A DNA stretch of 64,000 nucleotides from an uncultured Blautia sp. (GTDB lineage Bacteria > Bacillota > Clostridia > Lachnospirales > Lachnospiraceae), in NCBI GenBank assembly GCA_937893675.1, contig CALBGI010000021.1:79867-143866 (forward strand). The letters run 5' to 3'. Shown piece after piece: positions 24,577 to 33,500 of the stretch. Position numbers and translations under genes: made by a program. The notes under the pieces are model-generated. The model was not told the DNA's origin. It saw only the letters and a program-made list of their open reading frames with translations, and ran no database searches. Every line of letters starts with the position of its first letter. The first letter of the stretch is position 1.

Positions 24577-25413
24577 ATGAAACTGGTAAACGGGTTTGAC
24601 CTTATGGAATTTGCAAAAAAATATCACCATGTGCTTCCGGCGTTTAATACCACGAACCTGGAAATGACCTACGCCATTGCGCAGGGTCTGATGCGGGCGA
24701 ATCTTCCGGGCTACATTCAGATCTCATCCAACAACCTGCGCCTTTCCAATCCGAAAGCGATCGCCCGTCTGGCGCAGGACGCGGTGAAGGACTCTGACAC
24801 GCCCATAGGGCTTCACCTGGATCACGGAAAATCCTTTGAGGATGTAAAAGCCTGTATTGACGCAGGATTTACTTCCATTATGATCGACGCGTCCCATCTG
24901 CCTTTTGAGGAAAATGTGCGGGAGTGCAGAAGAGCGGCAGATTACTGTCATTTTTACGGGATTCCGGTTGAGGCGGAGCTGGGCGCTTTGAGAGGGAAGG
25001 AAGAAGATATTGTCAATGAGGCGGAGTGCAAGACGGATCCGGATATGGTTGCGGATTTTGTGGAACGCACAGGCTGCGATACCCTGGCAGTTTCGGTCGG
25101 AAATGTTCATGGACTTTGCCTGAATCCGCAGATCGATATTCCGCTGTTGGAAAAGATCAATCAGGTAAGCAAGGTGCCCCTTGTTCTTCACGGCGGCTCC
25201 GGAATCCCCAAGGAGGTCATCTGGGAGGCCAAAAAGCACGGGCTGATCAAAATCAATTATGGATCCGATCTGCGCAAGGAATACATCAAGACCTTTGGAG
25301 CGGCCTATGAAGAGGATCACAATGAACATGATGTCATTCACCTGAGCCTGGAAGCGGTGGAGGCAGTGAGTCAAAAGGCACAGGAACTGGTTACCATGAT
25401 TAACGAGCACTAA
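24577..25413 (+). CDS. Class II aldolase (fructose-bisphosphate/tagatose-bisphosphate type)
   Basis: A 278-residue zinc-dependent aldolase. LHLDHGKSFEDVKACIDAGF holds the catalytic Asp and a zinc His, VEAELGALRGKEED the Glu, VGNVHGLC and LVLHGGSGIP the other zinc ligands and phosphate loop, and INYGSDLRKEYIK the phosphate-binding end. ATG 24577 has GGAGG at 24564-24568; an upstream in-frame ATG at 24556 overlaps the kinase stop and lacks a site. In this operon it would split a phosphorylated ketose into two three- or two-carbon units. The precise sugar is unknown. Confidence 0.88.
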   Translation: MKLVNGFDLMEFAKKYHHVLPAFNTTNLEMTYAIAQGLMRANLPGYIQISSNNLRLSNPKAIARLAQDAVKDSDTPIGLHLDHGKSFEDVKACIDAGFTSIMIDASHLPFEENVRECRRAADYCHFYGIPVEAELGALRGKEEDIVNEAECKTDPDMVADFVERTGCDTLAVSVGNVHGLCLNPQIDIPLLEKINQVSKVPLVLHGGSGIPKEVIWEAKKHGLIKINYGSDLRKEYIKTFGAAYEEDHNEHDVIHLSLEAVEAVSQKAQELVTMINEH

Positions 25414-25440
25414 AAAACTTCGGTAAGGTGGGTGTTTGGG

Positions 25441-26934
25441 GTGAAACGTACATATTTGGGAATTGATTTGGGGACCTCTGCCATGAAAATGGTTTTGACA
25501 GACGCGCACAAACGGATTCTCGGGCAGATTACAGAAGAATATCAGGCGGTTCAGCAGGAGGGAGGAATCTGTGAGATCGACCCGGAAATCTGGTTTCGGG
25601 CCATGGAGCGGGGGATCTGCCGGATCCTGGAAAAGCAGGACAAAAGCCTGGTGCATGGAATCGGCGTTACCGGACAGATGCATACGCTGATCGTGGTGGG
25701 AGAGGACGGGCAGGCAGTGCGCCCGGCCATCATGTGGAATGATACCCGCACAAAGGATCTGCTTCCTGCCCTCAAGGAAAAAATTCAGGGGTTTCCGGAT
25801 GGAGATTATCTTTCCAGAACCATTTCTACGGGGAGTCCGGCGGCCAATCTTTACTGGATGAAGCAGTATGAGCCGGAGAACCTGAAAAAAATCAGAAAGT
25901 TTCTCATCGGGCCGGATTATCTGGTGTATCGCCTTACAGGGGTCAGTGTAACGGATTTTTGTGAAGCCTCCACCTCCTGCCTTTACCGGATCTGCGAGAA
26001 AGAATGGTCGGAGGAAATGAAAAATCTCATTGGCCTTTCTTGGGAGGTTTATCCGGAAATCCGGGGAAGCGCCCAGAGTGCAGGAAGGCTTTTGCCAAAG
26101 CTGTGCGAGCGCTTTGGCCTGTCAGAAGAGGTGGAAGTGATCGTTGGGACCGGTGATAATCCGGCCACGGCGGTTTCCACCGGCTGCCTGGGACTTGGCT
26201 ATCCTGTGATCTCGCTGGGGACTTCCGGGGTGTTCATGATGCCCATTGAGAAACCGGAAAGCCAGACAAAGGGCAAAAAGATCCTGTTTTCTTTTGACAA
26301 TGAGAGGTATTCCTATCTGGTGCAGGGTGTGGTGCAGAGCAACGGAAACACCTTTGACTGGTGGAATCGAAGCATTATGGAAATGCGGAATTTTGAAGAG
26401 CTTACCACAACGCTGGATGTGGGAAAAGCGGCGGAAAATGAACTGCTCTTCTATCCGCATCTCGGGGGCGACAAGACGATCTATGCGGACCCGGAACTTC
26501 GGGGCGCGTTTTTGGGGCTGAGCCTTAACACAACCCGGGAAGAAATGTTCTATGCGGTGGTGGAGGGACTGTGCTTTGGATTTCGGGAGCTTGCGGAAAA
26601 AATGCGTCTTCCCCTGAAAGAATACGGAAGTGTAAAAGTGGTGGGCGGCGGTTCCAAGAGCCCTGTCTGGATGCAGACCCTTGCCAATGTGCTGAATATC
26701 CCTATTGAGAAGATGGAAGGAATGATAGGGCCTGCGTTTGGCATTACGCTTCTTGCGGCCTATCAGGGCGGAAGCATTTCTTCTCTGGAACAGCTTTCTG
26801 AGGGAAATGTAAATATTGAATGCTGTTTTTTGCCGGATGAAAAAGCAGTGGCGCACTGTGAAAAAAAATATCAGAAATATTTGCGGGTGCGTGACGGGCT
26901 TCGCTATATCGCAGGTGAAAATCTGGAGGAATAG
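25441..26934 (+). CDS. FGGY-family kinase 2, xylulokinase-like
   Basis: A 497-residue kinase resembling XylB. It has YLGIDLGTSAMKMVLTDAHK, GVTGQMHTLIVV, AIMWNDTRTKD with the catalytic Asp region, GTGDNPATAVSTGCLG, and a C-terminal KVVGGGSKSPVWMQTLANVL ATP loop. XylB proteins carry GQMHG here; GQMHT suggests a related substrate. GTG 25441 lies 8 bases after an AAGGTGG; GTG 25432 overlaps that site. It is the last gene of the operon and is followed by a terminator. Confidence 0.87.
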   Translation: MKRTYLGIDLGTSAMKMVLTDAHKRILGQITEEYQAVQQEGGICEIDPEIWFRAMERGICRILEKQDKSLVHGIGVTGQMHTLIVVGEDGQAVRPAIMWNDTRTKDLLPALKEKIQGFPDGDYLSRTISTGSPAANLYWMKQYEPENLKKIRKFLIGPDYLVYRLTGVSVTDFCEASTSCLYRICEKEWSEEMKNLIGLSWEVYPEIRGSAQSAGRLLPKLCERFGLSEEVEVIVGTGDNPATAVSTGCLGLGYPVISLGTSGVFMMPIEKPESQTKGKKILFSFDNERYSYLVQGVVQSNGNTFDWWNRSIMEMRNFEELTTTLDVGKAAENELLFYPHLGGDKTIYADPELRGAFLGLSLNTTREEMFYAVVEGLCFGFRELAEKMRLPLKEYGSVKVVGGGSKSPVWMQTLANVLNIPIEKMEGMIGPAFGITLLAAYQGGSISSLEQLSEGNVNIECCFLPDEKAVAHCEKKYQKYLRVRDGLRYIAGENLEE

Positions 26935-26949
26935 GACACTTGATTTTGA

Positions 26950-26977
26950 GGGCTGCCTTTTGGGGCAGTCCTTTTTT
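26950..26977 (+). terminator. Terminator of the sugar operon
   Basis: An 8-bp stem with one G-T pair (26950-26957 with 26964-26971) is followed by six T. Confidence 0.88.
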
Positions 26978-26980
26978 CTG

Positions 26981-27009
26981 TGGAAATGAAAAAAGACATA
27001 TGCTATAAT
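26981..27009 (+). promoter_or_regulatory. Promoter upstream of lepA
   Basis: TGGAAA (26981-26986), a 17-base spacer and TATAAT (27004-27009). The transcript leader would be about 170 bases and contains the hairpin repeats listed next. Confidence 0.55.
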
Positions 27010-27013
27010 ATGA

Positions 27014-27157
27014 GCACTTAATGAATTCAAGTCGAAGACGCAGAATGAATTTAGTGCGAATTTATACCTGGACACTTAACGAGGCTGAGCGATGCGAACA
27101 CCGAGTTTAGTGACCATGGTATTTCCCGCAGCACTTAGTGAATTCAAGTAATAAGTG
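27014..27157. repeat. Cluster of three CACTTA...TTAGTG hairpin repeats in the lepA leader
   Basis: Unit 1 (27014-27057) and unit 2 (27073-27112) are imperfect palindromes starting CACTTA and ending TTTAGTG. Unit 3 (27131-27157) starts CACTTAGTGAATTCAAGT, identical to the start of unit 1 at 17 of 18 positions. They look like a short palindromic repetitive element rather than a riboswitch I recognise. Confidence 0.6.
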
Positions 27158-27185
27158 AACCATAACCCCAAGGAGGAACTACAGT

Positions 27186-28991
27186 TTGGATCAGAGTAAA
27201 ATTCGTAATTTTTGTATCATTGCCCATATAGACCACGGAAAATCTACCCTTGCCGACCGCATTATCGAGAAAACCGGCCTTCTGACAGAGCGGGAGATGC
27301 AGACGCAGGTGCTGGACAACATGGATTTGGAGCGGGAGCGCGGCATTACGATCAAATCCCAGGCAGTCCGCATTGTGTACAAGGCGCGCAATGGGGAGGA
27401 ATATATTTTTAACCTGATTGATACACCGGGCCATGTGGATTTTAACTATGAGGTGTCCCGAAGCCTGGCAGCCTGTGACGGCGCCATCCTTGTGGTGGAC
27501 GCGGCCCAGGGGATCGAAGCCCAGACCCTTGCCAATGTGTATATGGCTTTGGATCACGACCTGGATGTCATTCCGGTGATCAATAAGATCGACCTGCCCA
27601 GCGCGGATCCCGAGCGTGTGATCAATGAAATTGAGGACGTGATCGGGCTGGAGGCGCAGGATGCGCCGCTGATCTCGGCAAAGACCGGCATTCATATAGA
27701 AGAAGTGCTGGAGCAGGTGGTGGAGAAGATCCCGGCGCCAAAGGGAAACCCGGACGCGCCGCTGAAGGCGTTGATCTTTGACTCTGTTTACGACCCCTAC
27801 AAGGGCGTCATCGTATTCTGCCGTCTGATGGACGGTGTGGTCAAAAAAGGAACCACCATCCAGATGATGGCCACCGGCTTTAAGGCAGAGGTGGTAGAGG
27901 TTGGATATTTTGGCGCAGGGCAGTTTATCCCCTGCGAGGAATTGTCCGCAGGTATGGTGGGCTACATTACCGCCAGCATCAAAAACGTGCGGGACACCCG
28001 GGTGGGCGACACGGTGACGGATGCGGCCAGACCCTGTGCGGAGGCGCTTCCCGGCTACAAAAAAGTGAATCCCATGGTCTACTGCGGACTTTACCCCGCA
28101 GACGGCGCCAAGTACGGAGACTTGCGGGATGCGCTGGAAAAGCTGCAGCTGAATGACGCCTCTCTTTACTATGAACCCGAGACCTCTGTGGCACTGGGCT
28201 TTGGCTTCCGCTGCGGTTTCCTGGGACTACTCCATCTGGAGATCATCCAGGAACGTCTGGAGCGGGAATATAATCTGGATCTGGTAACCACTGCGCCAAG
28301 CGTTATCTACAAAGTGTACAGGACCAACGGGGAAGTCATCGACCTGACCAATCCCACCAACCTTCCGGATCCTTCCGAAATCGAATATATGGAAGAGCCT
28401 ATGGTGAATGCGGAAATCATGGTGACCACGGAGTTTATCGGGGCGATCATGGATCTGTGCCAGGAGCGCAGAGGGCAGTACATTGGCATGGAATATATGG
28501 AAGAAAGCCGCGCGCTTTTGAAATATAAGCTTCCGCTCAATGAGATCATCTACGATTTCTTTGATGCGCTGAAATCACGCTCCCGGGGCTATGCGTCCCT
28601 GGACTATGAGCTTTGCGGATATGAAAGAAGCGAGCTGGTGAAGCTGGACATTCTGGTGAACAAAGAAGAAGTGGACGCGCTGTCCTTTATCGTTCACGGG
28701 GAAACGGCCTATGAGCGCGGCAGAAAAATGTGCGAAAAGCTCAAGGAGGAAATTCCCAGGCAGCTGTTTGAGATTCCGATCCAGGCGGCGATCGGAAGCA
28801 AGATCATCGCAAGAGAAACCGTCAAGGCCATGCGCAAGGACGTTCTGGCCAAGTGCTACGGCGGCGATATTACACGTAAGAAGAAACTTCTGGAGAAACA
28901 GAAGGAGGGCAAGAAGCGGATGCGCCAGATCGGAAATGTGGAAATTCCGCAGAAAGCGTTTATGAGCGTGCTGAAGCTGGATGACAAATAG
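27186..28991 (+). CDS. lepA: Elongation factor 4 (LepA)
   Basis: A 601-residue translational GTPase that acts on stalled or misordered ribosomes. G1 HIDHGKSTLADRI, the G2 ERGITIKSQAV, G3 DTPGHVDF and G4 NKIDLPSADPE are all present, and the LepA-specific C-terminal domain ends GNVEIPQKAFMSVLKLDD. The start is TTG at 27186 with AAGGAGGA nine bases upstream. It leads the lepA-lipoprotein-hemW group. Confidence 0.97.
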   Translation: MDQSKIRNFCIIAHIDHGKSTLADRIIEKTGLLTEREMQTQVLDNMDLERERGITIKSQAVRIVYKARNGEEYIFNLIDTPGHVDFNYEVSRSLAACDGAILVVDAAQGIEAQTLANVYMALDHDLDVIPVINKIDLPSADPERVINEIEDVIGLEAQDAPLISAKTGIHIEEVLEQVVEKIPAPKGNPDAPLKALIFDSVYDPYKGVIVFCRLMDGVVKKGTTIQMMATGFKAEVVEVGYFGAGQFIPCEELSAGMVGYITASIKNVRDTRVGDTVTDAARPCAEALPGYKKVNPMVYCGLYPADGAKYGDLRDALEKLQLNDASLYYEPETSVALGFGFRCGFLGLLHLEIIQERLEREYNLDLVTTAPSVIYKVYRTNGEVIDLTNPTNLPDPSEIEYMEEPMVNAEIMVTTEFIGAIMDLCQERRGQYIGMEYMEESRALLKYKLPLNEIIYDFFDALKSRSRGYASLDYELCGYERSELVKLDILVNKEEVDALSFIVHGETAYERGRKMCEKLKEEIPRQLFEIPIQAAIGSKIIARETVKAMRKDVLAKCYGGDITRKKKLLEKQKEGKKRMRQIGNVEIPQKAFMSVLKLDDK

Positions 28992-29006
28992 AGAGAGGTG
29001 TGTCCT

Positions 29007-29348
29007 ATGAAGCATAGATTTCAGAAAATGGCGGCCGTGGGAGCGGTGCTTCTTGCCTGTGCCGTTGTTTCGGGCTGCGGATGCGGCAAAGCAAAAAAGC
29101 CGGATGAAAAGAGCCAGGGGGTCATGGAGATTACCATAACTCCCGCGGCAACACCCACACCGGATCCGGGGCAGATGAATCCGGCAGCGGTGAGCACAAA
29201 TGGAACGCTCACCATGGTGAACGGATATCTGGCAGAGCAACCGGATAAGGTCTCCTCGGAACAGGAGGAGCCGCAGGCAGATGGGACGGAAGCGGAGGGA
29301 GCCGAAACACAGGGCTCCTTTGAGGACGGAGGCCAGAGTGAAGAATAG
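29007..29348 (+). CDS. Small lipoprotein of unknown function
   Basis: A 113-residue protein with a lipoprotein signal (MAAVGAVLLACAVVSGCGCG; lipobox VVSGC). A Pro/Thr linker (ATPTPDPGQ) and a strongly acidic C-terminal tail follow. No catalytic domain is seen. ATG 29007 has GAGAGGTG eight bases upstream. The stop overlaps the GTG start of hemW by 11 bases, so the two are likely translated in step. The function is unknown. Confidence 0.75.
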   Translation: MKHRFQKMAAVGAVLLACAVVSGCGCGKAKKPDEKSQGVMEITITPAATPTPDPGQMNPAAVSTNGTLTMVNGYLAEQPDKVSSEQEEPQADGTEAEGAETQGSFEDGGQSEE

Positions 29349-30471
29349 ACAAGGAGAGTTGGAGCTTTATGTGCACATTCCGTTCTGTGTGCGAAAATGC
29401 AGCTACTGTGATTTTCTGTCCTTTTTTGCAGGAAAAGAGCAGCAGGAACAGTATGTGCAGGCGCTCCTTAAGGAGATCAAAGCAGTAAATACAGGGAATT
29501 TCGGCAGGGTGTCTTCCGTTTTTATCGGCGGAGGGACACCCTCTGTTCTTGCACCGGCACAGACAGAACGTATTCTGGAGGCTCTCAGAGAAAATTTTGA
29601 ATTTGCTCCGAATGCGGAGATCACCATGGAGGCAAATCCGGGAACACTGGACAGAGAAAAGCTTGCCGCCTGCCGGCGCGCGGGCATCAACCGCCTGAGC
29701 CTGGGACTGCAGTCTCCGCAGGACGAGGAGCTGAAAGCGCTGGGGAGGATCCACACGTTCCGGGAGTTCCGGGAGAATTTTTCTCTGGCAAGGGAGGAAG
29801 GCTTTGACAATGTGAATGTAGATTTGATGTTCGCCATTCCCGGGCAGGGACGGGAGGACTGGGCGAAAAACCTTCACAGGGTTGCGCAGCTTGGGCCGGA
29901 GCATATTTCTGCATACAGCCTGATCGTCGAGGAGGGGACCCCCTTTGCCTCTCAGAAGCTCGACCTTCCCGATGAGGAGACAGAGTATGCGATGTATGAA
30001 GATACCGCAGAAATCCTGCGGGGCTACGGATACGGGCAGTACGAAATATCCAATTATGCAAAAGAAGGCTTTGCGTGCCGCCACAACATAGGCTACTGGC
30101 GGCGGGTAAATTATCTGGGACTTGGTCTGGGAGCGTCCTCGCTTCTGGATGACCAGAGGTTTTCCAACACAAGAAGTATGGAACAGTATCTCAGGCTCAG
30201 CAGCGATCCTTTACAGATCCGGTGTATGGAGCCGCCTCTTACCCGGGAGGATGCCATGGGGGAGTTCATGTTTCTCGGACTGCGTATGAGCAGTGGTGTG
30301 AGCAGAGTGGAATTTGAGCGGAACTTCGGCTGTTCCATGGAGTCTGTGTACGGCAGAACGCTGGAAAAATACTGCAGCCTGGGGCTTCTGGCAGAGGAGC
30401 GGCAGCGGGTTTTCCTGACGCGCAGGGGAATTCATGTGAGCAACGCTGTAATGGCAGACTTTCTGCTGTAA
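29338..30471 (+). CDS. hemW: HemW-like radical SAM protein
   Basis: A 377-residue protein of the HemN/HemW family. The radical-SAM iron-sulfur motif is CVRKCSYCDF (CxxxCxxC). GGGTPSVL, INRLSLGLQSPQDEELKALG and NVDLMFAIPGQGREDW are family blocks, followed by the short HemN_C domain. HemW is regarded as a heme chaperone rather than a coproporphyrinogen oxidase, and the length fits HemW. GTG 29338 is chosen for length and coupling to the lipoprotein; a TTG at 29365 region and an ATG at 29281 in the lipoprotein are less likely. Confidence 0.9.
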   Translation: MKNRQGELELYVHIPFCVRKCSYCDFLSFFAGKEQQEQYVQALLKEIKAVNTGNFGRVSSVFIGGGTPSVLAPAQTERILEALRENFEFAPNAEITMEANPGTLDREKLAACRRAGINRLSLGLQSPQDEELKALGRIHTFREFRENFSLAREEGFDNVNVDLMFAIPGQGREDWAKNLHRVAQLGPEHISAYSLIVEEGTPFASQKLDLPDEETEYAMYEDTAEILRGYGYGQYEISNYAKEGFACRHNIGYWRRVNYLGLGLGASSLLDDQRFSNTRSMEQYLRLSSDPLQIRCMEPPLTREDAMGEFMFLGLRMSSGVSRVEFERNFGCSMESVYGRTLEKYCSLGLLAEERQRVFLTRRGIHVSNAVMADFLL

Positions 30472-30477
30472 AAACAC

Positions 30478-30506
30478 TTGACGAACAGATGTTCTGAAAT
30501 TATACT
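30478..30506 (+). promoter_or_regulatory. uvrA promoter with embedded LexA box
   Basis: TTGACG (30478-30483), a 17-base spacer and TATACT (30501-30506). CGAACAGATGTTCT at 30482-30495 lies in the spacer and matches the Bacillus-type LexA operator (CGAAC-N4-GTTC-like). Confidence 0.8.
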
Positions 30507-30540
30507 GGGTATTAGAACAATGAACGAACAGGAGGAAGCT

Positions 30541-33384
30541 ATGCCTGAAAACAGCAAGAAACAGTTTATCCGCATCCGCGGAGCGAATGTAAATAATCTG
30601 AAGAATTTAAGCGTGGATATTCCAAGGGACAAGTTTGTGGTCTTGACAGGGCTGAGCGGTTCCGGCAAGTCCTCGCTGGCCTTTGACACCATATATGCAG
30701 AGGGGCAGAGAAGATATATGGAGTCTTTGTCCTCTTACGCCAGACAGTTTTTGGGACAGATGGAGAAGCCGGATGTGGAGAGCATCGAGGGACTTCCGCC
30801 GGCCATCTCCATTGATCAGAAATCCACGAACCGCAATCCCCGTTCCACGGTGGGCACGGTGACGGAGATTTATGATTATTTTCGTCTGCTGTATGCCAGA
30901 GTGGGAATTCCCCACTGTCCCAAGTGCGGACGGGAGATCCGGAAGCAGAGCGTGGATCAGATGGCGGATCAGATCATGAGTCTGCCGGAGCGCACGAAGA
31001 TACAGCTTCTGGCGCCGGTGGTGCGGGGGCGCAAGGGCACGCACGCCAAGCTGCTGGAGCATGCCAGAAGAAGCGGCTATGTGCGGGTGCAGATTGACGG
31101 AAGCCTTTATGAGCTCTCGGAGGAGATCCGTCTGGACAAGAACCTGAAGCACAATATTGAGATCGTGGTGGACCGCCTTATGGTGAAGCCGGGGATTGAG
31201 AAGCGCCTTACGGATTCGATTGAAACCGTTCTGGAACTGGCGGACGGACTTCTTATGGTAGATACCATGGACGGCAATATCATGAACTTCAGCCAGAGCT
31301 TTTCCTGTCCGGACTGTGGTATCAGTGTGGATGAGATAGAGCCGAGAAGCTTTTCCTTCAATAATCCCTTCGGGGCCTGCCCGGACTGCGCGGGACTTGG
31401 GTACCGCATGGAGTTTGACGTGGACCTGATGATCCCGGACCGCTCCAAGAGCATTCTTGAGGGCGCCATTGCGGTGATCGGCTGGCAGTCCTGCACCTCA
31501 GAAGGGAGCTTCAGCCGGGCGATCCTGGACGCTCTTGCAAAAGAATATAACTTTTCTCTGGCAACGCCCTTTGAAGACTACCCCCAGGAGATCCAGGATG
31601 TGATCATCAACGGAACCGGCGGCCATTCTGTAAAAGTATATTACAAAGGACAGCGGGGAGAGGGTGTCTATGACGTTGCTTTTCCGGGTCTGGTGCGCAA
31701 TGTGGAGCAGCGCTACCGGGAGACCGGATCGGACGCCATGAAGCAGGAGTATGAGTCCTTTATGCGGATCACTCCCTGCCCTTCCTGTAAGGGGCAGCGT
31801 CTCAAGAAGGAATCTCTGGCCGTGACTGTGGCAGACAAGAATATTTATGAGATTACCAATTTGTCCATCCAGAAGCTCAAGGAATTTCTGGAGACCATGG
31901 AGCTGAGCGAACAGCAGATGCTCATCGGACGGCAGATTCTGAAGGAGATCCGGGCAAGGGTGAGCTTTCTGTCAGACGTAGGTCTGGATTATCTTTCCCT
32001 GGGAAGAGCTACGGGCACGCTGTCCGGCGGAGAGGCGCAGCGTATTCGTCTTGCGACGCAGATCGGCTCCGGCCTGGTGGGCGTGGCGTATATTCTGGAC
32101 GAGCCCAGCATCGGCCTTCACCAGAGAGATAATGACAAGCTGCTCCATTCGCTGATGCATCTGCGGGATCTGGGCAACACCCTCATTGTGGTGGAGCATG
32201 ATGAGGACACCATGCGGGCTGCGGACTGTGTGGTGGATATCGGTCCGGGAGCCGGCGAGCATGGAGGAACCCTGGTGGGGATCGGCACCGCGGAGGAGCT
32301 GATGGAGAATCCGGCTTCTGTTACCGGTGCGTACCTGAGCGGTCGGATCCGGATTCCGGTGCCGGAGATCCGCAGAAAGCCAACCGGCTTTTTGACCATT
32401 CGGGGGGCAGCGGAAAACAACCTGAAGAATATTGATGTCGATATCCCGCTGGGAGTGATGACCTGCATTACCGGCGTATCCGGCTCCGGAAAGAGTTCTC
32501 TGATCAATGAGATCCTGTACAAGCGTCTGGCGAGAGATCTGAACCGCGCCAGGGTGATTCCGGGGAAGCATAAGGACATTGTGGGAATCGATCAGCTGGA
32601 TAAGGTCATTGATATCGACCAGTCTCCCATCGGACGGACGCCCCGCTCCAATCCGGCGACGTATACCGGCGTGTTTGACCAGATCCGCGATCTGTTTGCG
32701 TCAACCGCGGATGCCAAGGCCAAGGGCTACAAGAAAGGGCGTTTCAGCTTCAACGTCAAAGGTGGCAGGTGCGAGGCCTGCAGCGGCGACGGTATTATCA
32801 AGATCGAAATGCATTTTCTTCCGGATGTGTATGTGCCCTGCGAGGTCTGCAAGGGCAAACGTTACAACCGGGAGACGCTGGACGTAAAATATAAGGACAA
32901 GAATATTTACGATGTGCTGAACATGACCGTGGAGGAAGCGCTGACGTTTTTTGAGAACATTCCGTCTATCCGTCGCAAGATCCAGACCCTTTATGATGTG
33001 GGACTTTCCTATATCCGGCTGGGGCAGCCCTCCACAGAGCTGTCCGGCGGAGAGGCGCAGCGCATCAAGCTTGCGACAGAGCTGAGCCGCCGCGGTACGG
33101 GAAGAACCATTTATATTCTGGATGAGCCGACCACAGGCCTTCATTTTGCGGATGTGCATAAGCTCATTGACATTCTGAAGCGTCTTTCGGAGGGCGGGAA
33201 TACCGTAGTTGTGATCGAGCACAATCTGGATGTGATCAAGACGGCGGACTATATCATTGATATCGGACCGGAGGGAGGCGATGGCGGCGGACGGGTCATT
33301 GCCAAGGGAACGCCTGAGGAGGTTGCCGGGAATCCGGCATCCCATACCGGACGGTATGTGGCGCGGTATCTGAAACAGGAATAG
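30541..33384 (+). CDS. uvrA: Excinuclease ABC subunit A
   Basis: Damage-recognition ATPase of nucleotide excision repair, 947 residues, normal length. Two ABC ATPase units are interrupted by zinc modules: first Walker A GLSGSGKSS near residue 36 with CPKCGRE, then CPSCKGQRL; the second unit has GVSGSGKSS near residue 645 and CEACSGDGIIKIEMHFLPDV with CEVCKGKRYNRETL. Both signatures LSGGEAQRI are intact. ATG 30541 has AGGAGG. A LexA box in the promoter indicates SOS control. uvrB is not in the window. Confidence 0.97.
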   Translation: MPENSKKQFIRIRGANVNNLKNLSVDIPRDKFVVLTGLSGSGKSSLAFDTIYAEGQRRYMESLSSYARQFLGQMEKPDVESIEGLPPAISIDQKSTNRNPRSTVGTVTEIYDYFRLLYARVGIPHCPKCGREIRKQSVDQMADQIMSLPERTKIQLLAPVVRGRKGTHAKLLEHARRSGYVRVQIDGSLYELSEEIRLDKNLKHNIEIVVDRLMVKPGIEKRLTDSIETVLELADGLLMVDTMDGNIMNFSQSFSCPDCGISVDEIEPRSFSFNNPFGACPDCAGLGYRMEFDVDLMIPDRSKSILEGAIAVIGWQSCTSEGSFSRAILDALAKEYNFSLATPFEDYPQEIQDVIINGTGGHSVKVYYKGQRGEGVYDVAFPGLVRNVEQRYRETGSDAMKQEYESFMRITPCPSCKGQRLKKESLAVTVADKNIYEITNLSIQKLKEFLETMELSEQQMLIGRQILKEIRARVSFLSDVGLDYLSLGRATGTLSGGEAQRIRLATQIGSGLVGVAYILDEPSIGLHQRDNDKLLHSLMHLRDLGNTLIVVEHDEDTMRAADCVVDIGPGAGEHGGTLVGIGTAEELMENPASVTGAYLSGRIRIPVPEIRRKPTGFLTIRGAAENNLKNIDVDIPLGVMTCITGVSGSGKSSLINEILYKRLARDLNRARVIPGKHKDIVGIDQLDKVIDIDQSPIGRTPRSNPATYTGVFDQIRDLFASTADAKAKGYKKGRFSFNVKGGRCEACSGDGIIKIEMHFLPDVYVPCEVCKGKRYNRETLDVKYKDKNIYDVLNMTVEEALTFFENIPSIRRKIQTLYDVGLSYIRLGQPSTELSGGEAQRIKLATELSRRGTGRTIYILDEPTTGLHFADVHKLIDILKRLSEGGNTVVVIEHNLDVIKTADYIIDIGPEGGDGGGRVIAKGTPEEVAGNPASHTGRYVARYLKQE

Positions 33385-33400
33385 AGCGGACCGGTCCGCT
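33385..33400. other. Palindrome after uvrA (possible weak terminator)
   Basis: A perfect 16-base palindrome centred on CGGACCGGTCCG starts right after the uvrA stop and is followed by only three T. It may be a weak terminator. Confidence 0.4.
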
Positions 33401-33422
33401 TTCCCGGTAAAGAAGAAAGGCT

Positions 33423-33450
33423 TTGCAAATCCCGCTGATTTGTATATAAT
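33423..33450 (+). promoter_or_regulatory. mreB promoter
   Basis: TTGCAA (33423-33428), a 16-base spacer and TATAAT (33445-33450), 50 bases before the mreB ATG. Confidence 0.65.
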
Positions 33451-33500
33451 GATTACAGTGAAAAAATGGTCGGAGTACATTGCGCAGAAAGGGGATTTCT

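Noticed and set aside
27014..27157. Riboswitch in the lepA leader
   Set aside because: The hairpins are repetitive and match no riboswitch consensus I know.
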